Part shown: positions 35,328-44,008 of the stretch, in pieces | Position numbering within the stretch: position 1 is the stretch's first letter | How the letters are laid out: every line of letters begins with the position of its first letter | Source: Hyphomicrobiales bacterium | Lineage (GTDB): Bacteria; Pseudomonadota; Alphaproteobacteria; Rhizobiales; Devosiaceae | Direction: 5' to 3' | Length of the DNA stretch: 45,820 nt | Assembly: GCA_027487555.1 (NCBI GenBank) | Contig: JAIYDI010000006.1 | Span: forward strand, 1 to 45,820 | Made by a program: the position numbers and the translations under genes | The notes under the pieces: generated by a model | What the model saw: the letters and a program-made list of their open reading frames with translations, nothing else | What the model was told of the DNA's origin: nothing | Database searches by the model: none

Positions 35328-36011
35328 ATGGCCGGATTGACCAGCACACCCATTCTGCTTGCCGAGGGCGAGACCAACTCGGGCGATGCTCTCCAGCATG
35401 GCGAAGTGATGGCCCCTGCGGACAGCATGGCGGCAGCCGCGATGGCTCCAGCAGCCAAAGCCGGCGACGCGGCCCATGGTGCTGCCGAGGGCACTCACGC
35501 CTCTACCGAGGCGCATTCAGGGGTGTTCCCGCCCTTTGACACGAGCACCTTTGGTAGCCAGCTCATCTGGCTCGCCATTACTTTTGCAGCGCTCTATGTG
35601 CTGTTGAGCCGTGTGGCACTGCCGCGGGTCGGCTCGATCATCGACGCGCGCAAGTCACGCATCGAGGCCGACCTGAAGGAGGCCGAGCGCCTCCGGCAGG
35701 AAACCGAGAAGGCCTCGGCTGCCTATGACGCGGCACGGGCCGAAGCGCAGCGCAACGCCTCGAAGATCGCAGAGGATACGCGTGCTTCGATCAAGCAGGA
35801 TATCGACAACCGCCGTGGCGAAGTCGAGGCCAGCCTCGCCCAGAGGATGACTGAGGCTGAGTCGCGGATTGCCGTAACAAAGACGGCTGCGTTGGCGAAT
35901 GTCGCAGAAATAGCGACAGAGACCGCCGAGGCTGTCGTCAGCCGGATCATCGGCACCGGCGTGTCATCGCAGGACGTGCGCGACGCGGTCGCGGCAGTGA
36001 GCAAGGAGTAA
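35328..36011 (+). CDS. atpF': ATP synthase F0 subunit b'
   Basis: 227 residues. A single membrane span (QLIWLAITFAALYVLLSRVAL, about residues 78-98) is followed by a long charged coiled coil that forms the peripheral stalk with subunit b. The first 70 residues are an Ala-rich extension, longer than in many b' subunits. The pair of different b subunits is typical of alphaproteobacteria and phototrophs. It ends five bases before atpF. Confidence 0.92.
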   Translation: MAGLTSTPILLAEGETNSGDALQHGEVMAPADSMAAAAMAPAAKAGDAAHGAAEGTHASTEAHSGVFPPFDTSTFGSQLIWLAITFAALYVLLSRVALPRVGSIIDARKSRIEADLKEAERLRQETEKASAAYDAARAEAQRNASKIAEDTRASIKQDIDNRRGEVEASLAQRMTEAESRIAVTKTAALANVAEIATETAEAVVSRIIGTGVSSQDVRDAVAAVSKE

Positions 36012-36016
36012 CGGCC

Positions 36017-36520
36017 ATGTGGAGCTTCGGATTCGACGCGTCGACCGGCGCCTCGATATGGACGTTCATCGCGCTGCTGATCTTCTTCGGCATCGTCATC
36101 TATGTCGGCGGCCACAAGACCGTTGCCAAGATGCTTGATGCGCGCATCAAGGCCATCGAGACGGAACTGGCCGAGGCGGAGTCGCTCCGCGTCGAGGCCA
36201 AGGCGCTGCTCGAGGACTATGCCCGTCGTCGTGATGAGGCCGAGAAGGAAGCACAGTCGATTGTCGACGCTGCCCGCGAGGAAGCCTTCCGGCTCACCGC
36301 AGAGGCCAAGGAAGCGCTGGAGGCAATGGTCGCCCGTCGCGAGAAGGCAGTGACCGACAAGATTGCTCAGGCCGAGGCCCAGGCCATCGCTGAAGTGCGC
36401 GCTCGTTCCGCCGATCTGGCCATCGAGGCCGCACGCATCGTGCTCTCCAAGCAGGTGGCGACACAGGGCGATGCCTTGGTCAACCAGTCGATCGCGGACG
36501 TCTCGAACCGGCTGAATTGA
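36017..36520 (+). CDS. atpF: ATP synthase F0 subunit b
   Basis: 167 residues. The N-terminal membrane helix (SIWTFIALLIFFGIVIYVG) is followed by a coiled-coil stalk from about residue 35. It pairs with b' to hold the stator. Last gene of the F0 operon and followed by a strong terminator; the F1 genes are not in this window, as usual for the group. Confidence 0.95.
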   Translation: MWSFGFDASTGASIWTFIALLIFFGIVIYVGGHKTVAKMLDARIKAIETELAEAESLRVEAKALLEDYARRRDEAEKEAQSIVDAAREEAFRLTAEAKEALEAMVARREKAVTDKIAQAEAQAIAEVRARSADLAIEAARIVLSKQVATQGDALVNQSIADVSNRLN

Positions 36521-36545
36521 TCGAGCCGGTTTGGATATCGACAGG

Positions 36546-36575
36546 ATGCCCGCTTCGGCGGGCATTTTTGTTTTT
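36546..36575 (+). terminator. Rho-independent terminator of the F0 operon
   Basis: ATGCCCGC, loop TTCG and GCGGGCAT form a perfect 8-base-pair stem (36546-36565) with a T-rich tail. It is 26 bases after the atpF stop. Confidence 0.93.
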
Positions 36576-36629
36576 GTGGGTACCAATGTCATCCATCAAT
36601 GCTGGCGGCACCATCTCGACGGGGACGCG

Positions 36630-37331
36630 ATGACTGCATTGCGATGGATTGTCCGTGGGATTATCGGACTCTTGGTGCTGGTAATCGGCCTCATCGGCCT
36701 TGCCCTGCTGGGCACCATAGTACCGTTTCCGTTCGTCGCTTCTACCGCCCCAGCCAGCGGCCCAGTCATTCGCATTTACGTCGCCTCAAATCCCATTCAC
36801 ACCGATATCGCCATTCCGGTCGAGAGCCGGTCCGTCGCCCAGTTCGCCGAACTGGCGGCAAGCGGGCTTCCGATCACTCATCCAGAGGCCGAGTGGCTGC
36901 TCGTGGGATGGGGCGGCCGCTCCTTCTACATGGAGACACCCAGCTTCAACGACATCAAGCCGGGCCCGACCTTTCGAGCACTGACCCTCGATGCGGCCGT
37001 GATGCATGTCGATGTCCTGGGGCCCATCGACACCAGCAATCCTGACCTGCTGCCGATCGATCTGGATGTCCAATCCTATCGGGTACTGCTCGAAGCGATG
37101 TCACAGAGCTTTACCCGCAAGGACGGACAAGTCATCCCTATCCCCGGCTATCGGCTCGGACCAAACGACCGCTTCTATGAGGGGGAAGGCTGGTTCAACG
37201 CCCTGCTGGGCTGCAACACATGGACAGCCCGCATGTTGCGAGCGGCGGGCTTGACAACCGGCCTCTGGAACCCGCTGCCGCAATCCCTCACGCTATCCCT
37301 GCGGCTGTTCAATCGCCTTCCGCCGCATTAG
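36630..37331 (+). CDS. DUF2459 (TIGR02117-like) protein
   Basis: 233 residues. An N-terminal membrane helix (about residues 5-30) is followed by a periplasmic domain with IRIYVASNPIHTDIAIPV, WLLVGWGGRSFYMETP and LLGCNTWTARMLRAAGL. The conserved His, Gly-rich turn and CNTW resemble the DUF2459 family, which may be cysteine-peptidase-like, but no activity is established. ATG 36630 is chosen because it begins the membrane helix and has GGGGA upstream; the longer frame crosses the atpF terminator. Confidence 0.82.
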   Translation: MTALRWIVRGIIGLLVLVIGLIGLALLGTIVPFPFVASTAPASGPVIRIYVASNPIHTDIAIPVESRSVAQFAELAASGLPITHPEAEWLLVGWGGRSFYMETPSFNDIKPGPTFRALTLDAAVMHVDVLGPIDTSNPDLLPIDLDVQSYRVLLEAMSQSFTRKDGQVIPIPGYRLGPNDRFYEGEGWFNALLGCNTWTARMLRAAGLTTGLWNPLPQSLTLSLRLFNRLPPH

Positions 37332-37355
37332 CAGTGCGAGGCTTTGGACGAGATG

Positions 37356-37384
37356 AAAAAGGCGGGCTCGATGCCCGCCTCTTT
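37356..37384. terminator. Bidirectional terminator between DUF2459 gene and brnA
   Basis: GGCGGGC (37361-37367) pairs with GCCCGCC (37373-37379). AAAAA precedes and TCTTT follows, so it can act on both the plus-strand DUF2459 gene and the minus-strand brnA. Confidence 0.8.
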
Positions 37385-37408
37385 CATTCGACCCAACGTG
37401 CGGTGCCA

Positions 37409-37666
37409 CTATTTTAGCTGGGACTTGGCATAGGATTCCAGAACGGCGTTCATGCGCGTCTGATAGCCCTTGCCCGTCGCCTTGAACGCGTCGAGCACCG
37501 ACTTCTTAACCCGCAGGGTCACCTGCTGCGTGCCTTCAGGCAGGACCAGCGCGGCATTCCTCCAGAAGTCGTCGCCGAGTTCCGGGATATCGCTGAAGTC
37601 GATGTCCTCGTCCTTCACCTCAGCCATTTCCTCAAAAGTCATTGGCCGATCGTATCTCTTTGGCAT
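37409..37666 (-). CDS. brnA: BrnA antitoxin
   Basis: 85 residues. The C-terminal half is a ribbon-helix-helix-like DNA-binding domain (QVTLRVKKSVLDAFKATGKGYQTRMNAVLESYAKS). In known systems BrnA neutralises BrnT and represses the operon. The gene overlaps brnT by 35 bases and follows it, the normal order. DFWRNAALVLP in the middle is typical of the family. Confidence 0.88.
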   Translation of the reverse strand: MPKRYDRPMTFEEMAEVKDEDIDFSDIPELGDDFWRNAALVLPEGTQQVTLRVKKSVLDAFKATGKGYQTRMNAVLESYAKSQLK

Positions 37667-37922
37667 ACTGAATCCTTTCTGCGCGGCTGGCTAGTCGCGC
37701 GGAGATTATGCGGGTCACGCCGTTACGGTCCGTGTGAACGACAGTTGCAATGGCCTGACCATGGGCTACGCCAACACTCACCTTACGGACCTCGCCGTAG
37801 TCGAAGCGTGCGTACAACCTGGTCCAGACGGGACCGTCGAACACGAGAATCGCCTGGTCGAAGCTGATACCGTGCTTGAAGACATTGCTTCGGTTCTTCG
37901 CCTCGTCCCACGCGAACAGCAC
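37632..37922 (-). CDS. brnT: BrnT ribonuclease toxin
   Basis: 96 residues of the BrnT family, a RelE-fold RNase that stops translation. FAWDEAKNRSNVFKHGISFDQAILVFDGP and the C-terminal ISARLASRAERIQYAKE are the family hallmarks. The start is GTG at 37922, with GGAG nine bases upstream. A palindrome lies directly upstream. Length is normal and no disabling change is seen, so the toxin is probably functional. Confidence 0.88.
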   Translation of the reverse strand: MLFAWDEAKNRSNVFKHGISFDQAILVFDGPVWTRLYARFDYGEVRKVSVGVAHGQAIATVVHTDRNGVTRIISARLASRAERIQYAKEIRSANDF

Positions 37923-37952
37923 TGAATGTAACTCCGTTTGTAACTACATTCA
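37923..37952 (-). promoter_or_regulatory. Palindrome at the brnTA promoter
   Basis: TGAATGTA (37923-37930) and TACATTCA (37945-37952) are perfect inverted arms 14 bases apart. On the minus strand TTGAAT and TACATT, 17 bases apart, could be the -35 and -10, so the arms overlap the promoter. This fits autorepression by BrnA, as known for the family. Confidence 0.65.
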
Positions 37953-37964
37953 AGGTGTCCGCCC

Positions 37965-39512
37965 TTACTCCGCGGCCTGCGGCAGATCCTCCCGTGGTGT
38001 GTAGGTGAGGATAGGCGAGCGGGCCGCGCGGGTTTCGTCGAGGCGGCGCCGCGGGGCACGGGTCGGGGCGGAGGTGAAGCGCGCGGCATTGCCGGCTTTC
38101 GCGTCGGTGGCCAAGTCCAGCATCACATCGCAGAACGCATCGAGCGTCGCCTTGCTCTCGCTCTCGGTCGGCTCGATCAGCATGGCGCCATGCACCACCA
38201 GCGGGAAATACATGGTCATCGGGTGGTAGCCCTCGTCGATCATCGCCTTGGCGAAATCGAGCGTGCTGACGCCTGTGTCCTTCAGGAAGCTGTCGTCGAA
38301 CAAAGCCTCGTGCATGCAGGGCTGCCCGTCGAACGGCACCGAGAACACCGCCTGAAGCCGTGCTTTCACATAGTTGGCGTTGAGCACGGCATCCTTCGCC
38401 GCCTGCGCCAGGCCGTCAGCGCCGTGGCTCAGCATGTAGGTGAGTGCGCGGACATACATGCCCATCTGGCCGTGGAAGGCGGTGATCCGCCCGAGGTGCC
38501 CGCCTTCGGCATGTTCGACGAGCGCAAGGCCGCCCTGCCCCTTTCGGACAAACGGCACCGGCGCGAAGGGCGCGAGCGCCTTCGACAGCACCACCGGCCC
38601 TGCCCCGGGACCGCCGCCGCCATGCGGGGTGGAGAAGGTCTTGTGCAGGTTGATGTGCATGGCGTCGATGCCCAGATCTCCCGGCCGCACCACGCCCATG
38701 ATGGCGTTGAAATTGGCGCCATCGCAGTAGAAGTACGCCCCCGCTTCATGCACCGCAGCGGCGATCTCGATGATCTCGGGTTCGAACAGCCCGCAGGTAT
38801 TGGGGTTGGTGAGCATGATGGCGGCGACTTCGGGCGAGAGCGCCGCCTTCACCGCGTTGACATCCACCGTGCCATCGGCGCGGGCGGGAACTGGCTTCAC
38901 CTGGTAGCCGAGAAAGGCCGCCGTCGCCGGGTTTGTTCCGTGCGCGGATTCCGGCACGAGCACGATGTTGCGGTGCCCCTGCCCCGCCGCCTGCTGCGCC
39001 GCGCGGATGGCCATCATGCCGCACATTTCGCCATGGGCGCCGGCCTTTGGTGAGAGCGCCACGGCCTCCATGTTGGTGAGGGTCAGGAGCCAATGGCCGA
39101 GCTGATCCATGAGCGACAAGGCACCAGACACGGTCGAGACCGGCTGGAGCGGATGGATATCGGCGAAGCCGGGCAGCCGCGCCATCTTCTCGTTGAGGCG
39201 CGGGTTGTGCTTCATCGTGCACGAGCCGAGCGGATACATACCCGAATCGATCGAGTAGTTGAGCCGGCTGAGCCGCACATAGTGGCGAACGGCCTCGGGC
39301 TCGGTGAGGCCCGGCAGATCAAGCGCCGACTTCCGCGCGAAGCCGCCGAGGAAGCTGCCGTCGATTTCCACATCCGGCAGGTCGACGCCCGAATGGTCAG
39401 CGTCACCGATCTCGAACAGCAGCGGTTCGTTGGGCAGCAGCGACGAGCCGTTGGCGGCAACGCCCGCGCTGCCGATGCCGGTAGGCCGGCCCTGGTTGTT
39501 CATGGCCATCAT
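37965..39512 (-). CDS. gcvPB: Glycine dehydrogenase (decarboxylating) subunit 2
   Basis: 515-residue PLP-binding half of the split P-protein, which decarboxylates glycine and passes the aminomethyl group to GcvH. The PLP lysine is in HINLHKTFSTPHGGGGPGAG. SYPLGSCTMKHNPR-like and PESAHGTNPATAA segments are conserved. The start overlaps the gcvPA stop as ATGA, so the two are translationally coupled. Last gene of the operon. The final 35 residues are basic and Pro-rich, as in related proteins. Confidence 0.96.
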   Translation of the reverse strand: MMAMNNQGRPTGIGSAGVAANGSSLLPNEPLLFEIGDADHSGVDLPDVEIDGSFLGGFARKSALDLPGLTEPEAVRHYVRLSRLNYSIDSGMYPLGSCTMKHNPRLNEKMARLPGFADIHPLQPVSTVSGALSLMDQLGHWLLTLTNMEAVALSPKAGAHGEMCGMMAIRAAQQAAGQGHRNIVLVPESAHGTNPATAAFLGYQVKPVPARADGTVDVNAVKAALSPEVAAIMLTNPNTCGLFEPEIIEIAAAVHEAGAYFYCDGANFNAIMGVVRPGDLGIDAMHINLHKTFSTPHGGGGPGAGPVVLSKALAPFAPVPFVRKGQGGLALVEHAEGGHLGRITAFHGQMGMYVRALTYMLSHGADGLAQAAKDAVLNANYVKARLQAVFSVPFDGQPCMHEALFDDSFLKDTGVSTLDFAKAMIDEGYHPMTMYFPLVVHGAMLIEPTESESKATLDAFCDVMLDLATDAKAGNAARFTSAPTRAPRRRLDETRAARSPILTYTPREDLPQAAE

Positions 39513-40861
39513 GCGTCTCCTTCGAGGGCGGCGTGGAGGCTCGAGGCGAGCATCTCGATATCGGCATCGGACGTGAGTTCGGTCGCGGCGAGAATCACGA
39601 GGTTTTCGAGCTCGGGCTTCCCCGGATCGAGCCGGCTGACTGGTACACCGGCGAGGATTTCGGCCCTGGCGAGGAGGTCGACCAATGGCGCGGCGGGCAC
39701 GGGCAAGCGGATGGTCAGCTCGTTGAAGAAGCTCGTGTTGAGGACTTCGACGCCCGGCACGGTGCCGAGCATGCGGGAGAGCTTCACCGCCTTCAGGTGG
39801 TTGAGCCGCGCGAGGCGCTTGAGGCCCGCCTCACCCAGCAGCGACAGGTGGATGGAGAAGGCGAGCGCGCAGAGCCCGGCATTGGTGCAGATATTGCTCG
39901 TCGCCTTCTCGCGGCGGATATGCTGCTCGCGGGTGGAGAGCGTCAGCACGAAGCCACGGCGGCCGTCGGCATCCACCGTCTCGCCGCAGAGCCTGCCCGG
40001 CATCTGCCGCACCAGATCCTTCCGTGTCGCAAAGAGCCCGACATAGGGCCCGCCGAAATTGAGCGCATTGCCGAGCGACTGGCCTTCGCAGACGACGATA
40101 TCGGCACCGAGCGCGCCGGGCGCTTCGATGAGGCCCAGCGAGATGATCTCGGTGACGACGACGATGAGCAGCGCGCCCTTCTGGTGGGCAGCATCGGCCG
40201 CCGCCTTGATATCCTGCAGGCGGCCGAAGACGTCGGGCGTCTGCACGACGATTGCCGCCGTGTTGCCGTCGATCTCTTCCAAACCGAGGTCATCGCCCGT
40301 TGGGTCGGCGGCGAGTTTCACCAGGTCCGGGCCATCGCCGAGATAGGTGCGCACCACGTCGCGGTAATGCGGGTGGAGGCCGCCCGCGAGCACGATGCGG
40401 TTGCGCTTGGTGACGCGGCGGGCCATCAGCACCGCCTCGGCCGTGCCGGTCGAGCCGTCATACATGGAGGCGTTCGCCACATCCATTCCGGTGAGGTGCG
40501 CGACCTGCGTCTGGAACTCGAACAGCATCTGCAGCGTGCCCTGCGAGACTTCGGGCTGGTAGGGCGTGTAGGCCGTCAGCCATTCGGAGCGCTGGATCAA
40601 ATGGTCGACGCTCGCCGGCACGTGGTGGCGATAAGCGCCTGCGCCGATGAAGAACGGTCCGTCGCCCGCGGCGTGGTTGAGGCTCGCGAGACGCTTCATC
40701 TGCGCCTCGACGACATATTCCGGCTGGTGGAAGGGCAGCTCCACCGGCTCGGTGAGCAGCGCGCCCTCGGGCACGCCGGCGAAAAGTGCTTCGGCGGATG
40801 ACGCGCCGATCACGGCCAGCATCTCGGCCCGTTCGGCGGCAGAATGGGGAAGATATCGCAT
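39509..40861 (-). CDS. gcvPA: Glycine dehydrogenase (decarboxylating) subunit 1
   Basis: 450-residue partner of gcvPB. It begins MRYLPHSAAERAEML and has GAGAYRHHVPASVDHLIQRSE, YTPYQPEVSQGTLQMLFEFQ and DVANASMYDGSTGTAEA, all hallmarks of the N-terminal half of P-protein. It follows gcvH after a 173-base gap that holds a 28-base dispersed repeat and precedes gcvPB with a four-base overlap. Confidence 0.96.
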   Translation of the reverse strand: MRYLPHSAAERAEMLAVIGASSAEALFAGVPEGALLTEPVELPFHQPEYVVEAQMKRLASLNHAAGDGPFFIGAGAYRHHVPASVDHLIQRSEWLTAYTPYQPEVSQGTLQMLFEFQTQVAHLTGMDVANASMYDGSTGTAEAVLMARRVTKRNRIVLAGGLHPHYRDVVRTYLGDGPDLVKLAADPTGDDLGLEEIDGNTAAIVVQTPDVFGRLQDIKAAADAAHQKGALLIVVVTEIISLGLIEAPGALGADIVVCEGQSLGNALNFGGPYVGLFATRKDLVRQMPGRLCGETVDADGRRGFVLTLSTREQHIRREKATSNICTNAGLCALAFSIHLSLLGEAGLKRLARLNHLKAVKLSRMLGTVPGVEVLNTSFFNELTIRLPVPAAPLVDLLARAEILAGVPVSRLDPGKPELENLVILAATELTSDADIEMLASSLHAALEGDA

Positions 40862-40896
40862 GGATTTGGGTTCCAGTTACATCTGGGTCAGCCGCC

Positions 40897-40924
40897 CTCG
40901 TGGTTCGACAAGCTCACCATGAGG
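40897..40924 (-). repeat. 28-base dispersed repeat, copy B
   Basis: Exact reverse complement of 26412-26439. It lies inside the gcv operon, between gcvH and gcvPA, so it would be transcribed. A second short stretch (GAGCCGGTCGAAGCACGA, near 40980) resembles its core. Confidence 0.85.
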
Positions 40925-41034
40925 TCGGTCGTCTGCGGATCGAAACGGCAAGGTGTCGCCGCCTGCCTCGGCCTCACGCTGAGCCGGTCGAAGCACGAAG
41001 CCACAGGCAAAGGGCTATGGGCGCCTTGTTCAGC

Positions 41035-41388
41035 TCACACCGCGATCCTGGCGTAGGCGTCCGCATCCATCAGGCCATCGAGCTCGCCGGCATCATCGAG
41101 CGCGAGCTTGAAGATCCAGCCGGCGCCATCGGGGTCGGTGTTGATCAGCCCCGGCTCGCCGCTGAGCGCCTCATTGACCGCCACGACAGTGCCCGACGCC
41201 GGGGCATAGATTTCGGACGCCGCCTTGACGCTTTCGACCACGGCCGCCTCGTCGCCCTGCTTCAGTGTCTTGCCGATCGCCGGCAGCTCGACGAACACGA
41301 TGTCGCCCAGCTGCTCCTGCGCGTACTGGGTGATACCGACGGTCCCGTCGGTCTTGATGTATTCGTGGTCCTTGGTGAACTTGGTCAT
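41035..41388 (-). CDS. gcvH: Glycine cleavage system H protein
   Basis: 117-residue lipoyl carrier. The lipoylated residue is Lys55 in [13 protein letters not shown], and the fold is closed by [22 protein letters not shown] and GWIFKLAL. It shuttles the aminomethyl group between the P, T and L proteins. Its ATG overlaps the gcvT stop as ATGA. Confidence 0.97.
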   Translation of the reverse strand: MTKFTKDHEYIKTDGTVGITQYAQEQLGDIVFVELPAIGKTLKQGDEAAVVESVKAASEIYAPASGTVVAVNEALSGEPGLINTDPDGAGWIFKLALDDAGELDGLMDADAYARIAV

Positions 41389-42548
41389 GACGCGGGTTTC
41401 CGGACGTAACGATGGGGGACGAAGGGCAAAGGGGTGATTTCGGCCGGTTGCGACCGGCCGCGGACGAGGACGGCGAGCTTTGTGCCCGGCGCCGCATAGG
41501 CGGGCGGCACGAAGCCGAGCGCGATGGCGCGCGACAGGCTGGGCGAGAAGCCGCCGGAGGTGACGCGGCCGATCACTGCGCCCTCGGGCGTGGTGATCTC
41601 GGCACCTTCGCGGGCCGGCGCGCCTTCGACGAAGAGCCCGACCCGAAGGCGCTGCGGGCCATTGGCGAGTTCGGCAGACATTCGCGTGGCGCCGGCGATA
41701 TCGCCCGTCTCGCGGCGGCGCTTCGAGAGCGTGAAAGTGAGCCCCGCCTCCACCGGCGAGACGGTCGGGTCGAGGTCGTGCCCATAGAGCGGCAGCCCCG
41801 CTTCGAGCCGCAGGGAATCGCGCGCGCCGAGGCCGATCGGTTTCACCCGCTCATCGGCAAGCAGCGCATCCCAGAAGGCTGCAGCCGAGGCGGCAGGCAC
41901 CAGCATCTCGTAGCCATCCTCACCGGTGTAGCCGGAACGAGAAACGACCAGCGCCGCGCCCTGCCATTCGAAGCGCAGATAGCTCATGAAGCCAAGCGCC
42001 TCGACCCCGGGCAGCAGGCTGGAGAGCACATCCACCGCCTTCGGGCCCTGCAGCGCCAGCAGCGCGCCATCGTCGGCGCGATGCAACACGGCCTTGCCAA
42101 GTGCCGCCGCCGCGATGCGGGCAAAATCCGCGCCCTTGGTTGCGGCATTGACGATGATGTAGAGCGAGCCTGAATGCAGCGGCGATCGGCCGACCATAAG
42201 GTCGTCGGCAATGCCGCCATCGGCGTTCATCAAGAGGGTATAGCGCAGTTGCCCCGGCCTCAGCCCGGCGATGTCGCCCGTCACCAGCGGCTCGATCAAG
42301 GCTGCGACAGCACGGTGATCGGCCTCGGCATCGCCGGTGGGCGCCGCGAGCGTCAGGACGCTTGGGCCCATATGGCTCACGTCGAACAGGCCGGCGCTGT
42401 CCCGCGTCCACTTGTGCTCGGTGATGATGCCGGTCGGGTATTGTACCGGCAAGCAATAGCCGGCAAACGGCACCATGCGCCCGTTGAGCGCGATATGCCG
42501 GTCGTTCAAAGGCACGTGAAGCAGCGGTTCCGCCGGAGCGTCGGCCAT
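41385..42548 (-). CDS. gcvT: Aminomethyltransferase (glycine cleavage T protein)
   Basis: 387 residues. It transfers the methylene group from GcvH to tetrahydrofolate and releases ammonia. [43 protein letters not shown] and the C-terminal [12 protein letters not shown] are conserved. ATG 42548 ([10 protein letters not shown]) is used; the longer frame enters the riboswitch leader. First gene of the operon, about 50 bases after the glycine riboswitch. Confidence 0.95.
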   Translation of the reverse strand: MADAPAEPLLHVPLNDRHIALNGRMVPFAGYCLPVQYPTGIITEHKWTRDSAGLFDVSHMGPSVLTLAAPTGDAEADHRAVAALIEPLVTGDIAGLRPGQLRYTLLMNADGGIADDLMVGRSPLHSGSLYIIVNAATKGADFARIAAAALGKAVLHRADDGALLALQGPKAVDVLSSLLPGVEALGFMSYLRFEWQGAALVVSRSGYTGEDGYEMLVPAASAAAFWDALLADERVKPIGLGARDSLRLEAGLPLYGHDLDPTVSPVEAGLTFTLSKRRRETGDIAGATRMSAELANGPQRLRVGLFVEGAPAREGAEITTPEGAVIGRVTSGGFSPSLSRAIALGFVPPAYAAPGTKLAVLVRGRSQPAEITPLPFVPHRYVRKPAS

Positions 42549-42597
42549 GGGGCACCCGAGGTTTGGCACACGCGCGAGCGAATGCCCGCACGTCCGT

Positions 42598-42796
42598 GCC
42601 CCCTCTGTCCCATCCACCTGAGAGATTTCCCCGCCGGCCTATGGGCAGGTTGCTCCTTCGGTGAGGCCCCCGAACCAGTTGGGGCCTGCTTTCCAGAGTG
42701 TCAGTGCGGCTGCGGTCCGTTTGCCTGAGAGTTTCCGGGGCGGTTGCTCCTTCGGCGCCGGCCAGAACGAGCTGGCCGATCTCTCCCGCAGTCACC
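42598..42796 (-). ncRNA. Tandem glycine riboswitch
   Basis: On the minus strand two glycine aptamers follow each other. The first runs from about 42795 (GCGGGAGAGATC, GCCGAAGGAGCAACCGCCCC, AACTCTCAGGCAAACGGACCGC). The second ends near 42601 (ACCGAAGGAGCAACCTGCCC, AATCTCTCAGGTGGATGGGACAGAGG). These are the conserved core pieces of the gcvT motif. In this class glycine binding usually turns on the cleavage operon. The expression platform lies in the 50 bases before gcvT. Confidence 0.95.
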
Positions 42797-42850
42797 CTCA
42801 GCTAAGCCGAAACTCGGGCGCAAAGTCAATCGCGCCGGCGCGCCATGCTG

Positions 42851-43444
42851 TCAGCGGCTGTCGAAACCCACCCAGATCACGATTTTTTCGCCGCCCGTAT
42901 AGGGAATGGCGACGTTATCGACCACCTTCACGAACTCCGCCGATTGTGCCGGGGGTGGAATCGCAACGCTCACCTGGTACTTCTCCGAATAGAGCGCTAC
43001 GTCATCCCGCTCAACGCTGAAGCGGACTGGAATGTCGACCTTTGTCTGCGTACCAGAGGGGCCGAGCAGCAGGCGCCCGGCCATGCCCATTTTCACGGTG
43101 ATCAGCCCGTTCGAGACCACGCAGTTGCGGCTCTGCTTGTCGATGACCGCCTGGTAGTTCAGGTCCTTCGGGTTCCCGACCTTGCCCCTGCCATAATAGA
43201 ATATGGTTTCCTGTCCCGGCCGTACCTTGATGGGCGGGCATTCGGTGGCCAGGGCCGGCAAGGCAGTGGAACTGGCCTGCTGCAGCTCCTGCTGCGACGG
43301 ACTGGCATTCTGCAGCGTCGCAGTCTGCGCGGCGGGAGCCGGGGCGAACATATTGCCCATCGAGCAGCCGGCCAGGGCGGCCATGGCCATGGCGCCAACC
43401 GCGACACGTACGGCACTGGAGGCAAGGTAGGCAGGTTTCAGCAT
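42851..43444 (-). CDS. Hypothetical lipoprotein
   Basis: 197 residues. The signal peptide ends in the lipobox LAGC (Cys27), so the mature protein is lipid-anchored. The linker is Ala/Gln-rich and the C-terminal domain is beta-rich (KVDIPVRFSVERDDVALYSEKYQVSVAIPP). No family is recognised. It begins 12 bases after the peroxiredoxin stop and may share its transcript. Envelope role likely. Confidence 0.7.
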   Translation of the reverse strand: MLKPAYLASSAVRVAVGAMAMAALAGCSMGNMFAPAPAAQTATLQNASPSQQELQQASSTALPALATECPPIKVRPGQETIFYYGRGKVGNPKDLNYQAVIDKQSRNCVVSNGLITVKMGMAGRLLLGPSGTQTKVDIPVRFSVERDDVALYSEKYQVSVAIPPPAQSAEFVKVVDNVAIPYTGGEKIVIWVGFDSR

Positions 43445-43456
43445 TGCAGGTTCCCC

Positions 43457-43948
43457 TCAGGCGCCGTTGCGGGCTTCGAGCGCCAACAGAACGGCGGGCG
43501 CGCCGCTGACGGTGACGCCGGCGACATCCTGCACGAACAGGTCACGGACCACGCCATCCTCGATCACCATGGCGAAGCGCAAATAGCGTTTTCCGAGGTC
43601 GGCAAAGCTCTTCTCGAGGCCCAGCGCCTCGGCGAGGGTCGCATGCGCATCGGCAATGAAATCCACCTTGCCCAGGGCTTCCGAGCGCTCGCCCCAGGCC
43701 TTGGTGACGAAATGGTCATTGACCGTGGCGCAGACGATCCGCGCTGCGCCCAATGCGGCGAACTTGCTGGCGTTGGCGACGAAGCCCGGCAGGTGCGAGG
43801 TATCGCAGGTGGGGGTGAACGCCCCCGGCACGCCGAACAGTACCACCTTGCCCTGCCCCAGCACCGCGGCGCTGTCGGCGTCGGACACGCCCTCGGCCGT
43901 TACCAGCTTGATGGGAATGGATGGGATCCGGTCGCCGGTCTTGATCAT
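43457..43948 (-). CDS. Peroxiredoxin (Prx5/AhpE-like)
   Basis: 163-residue thiol peroxidase of the PRX5 type. The peroxidatic Cys48 is in GVPGAFTPTCDTSHLPGF, and CATVNDHFVTKAWG and RYLRFAMVIEDGVV are conserved. It reduces peroxides, usually with glutaredoxin or thioredoxin. ATG 43948 gives the family length; the TTG at 43987 would add 13 residues. Next to a DsbD-alpha-like protein gene, 60 bases upstream. Confidence 0.92.
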   Translation of the reverse strand: MIKTGDRIPSIPIKLVTAEGVSDADSAAVLGQGKVVLFGVPGAFTPTCDTSHLPGFVANASKFAALGAARIVCATVNDHFVTKAWGERSEALGKVDFIADAHATLAEALGLEKSFADLGKRYLRFAMVIEDGVVRDLFVQDVAGVTVSGAPAVLLALEARNGA

Positions 43949-44008
43949 CAGCAGGTAGGCCTTCAAAAATTGACGCAAATTACCCAATCTCGGGCGACGG
44001 ACACTAGA

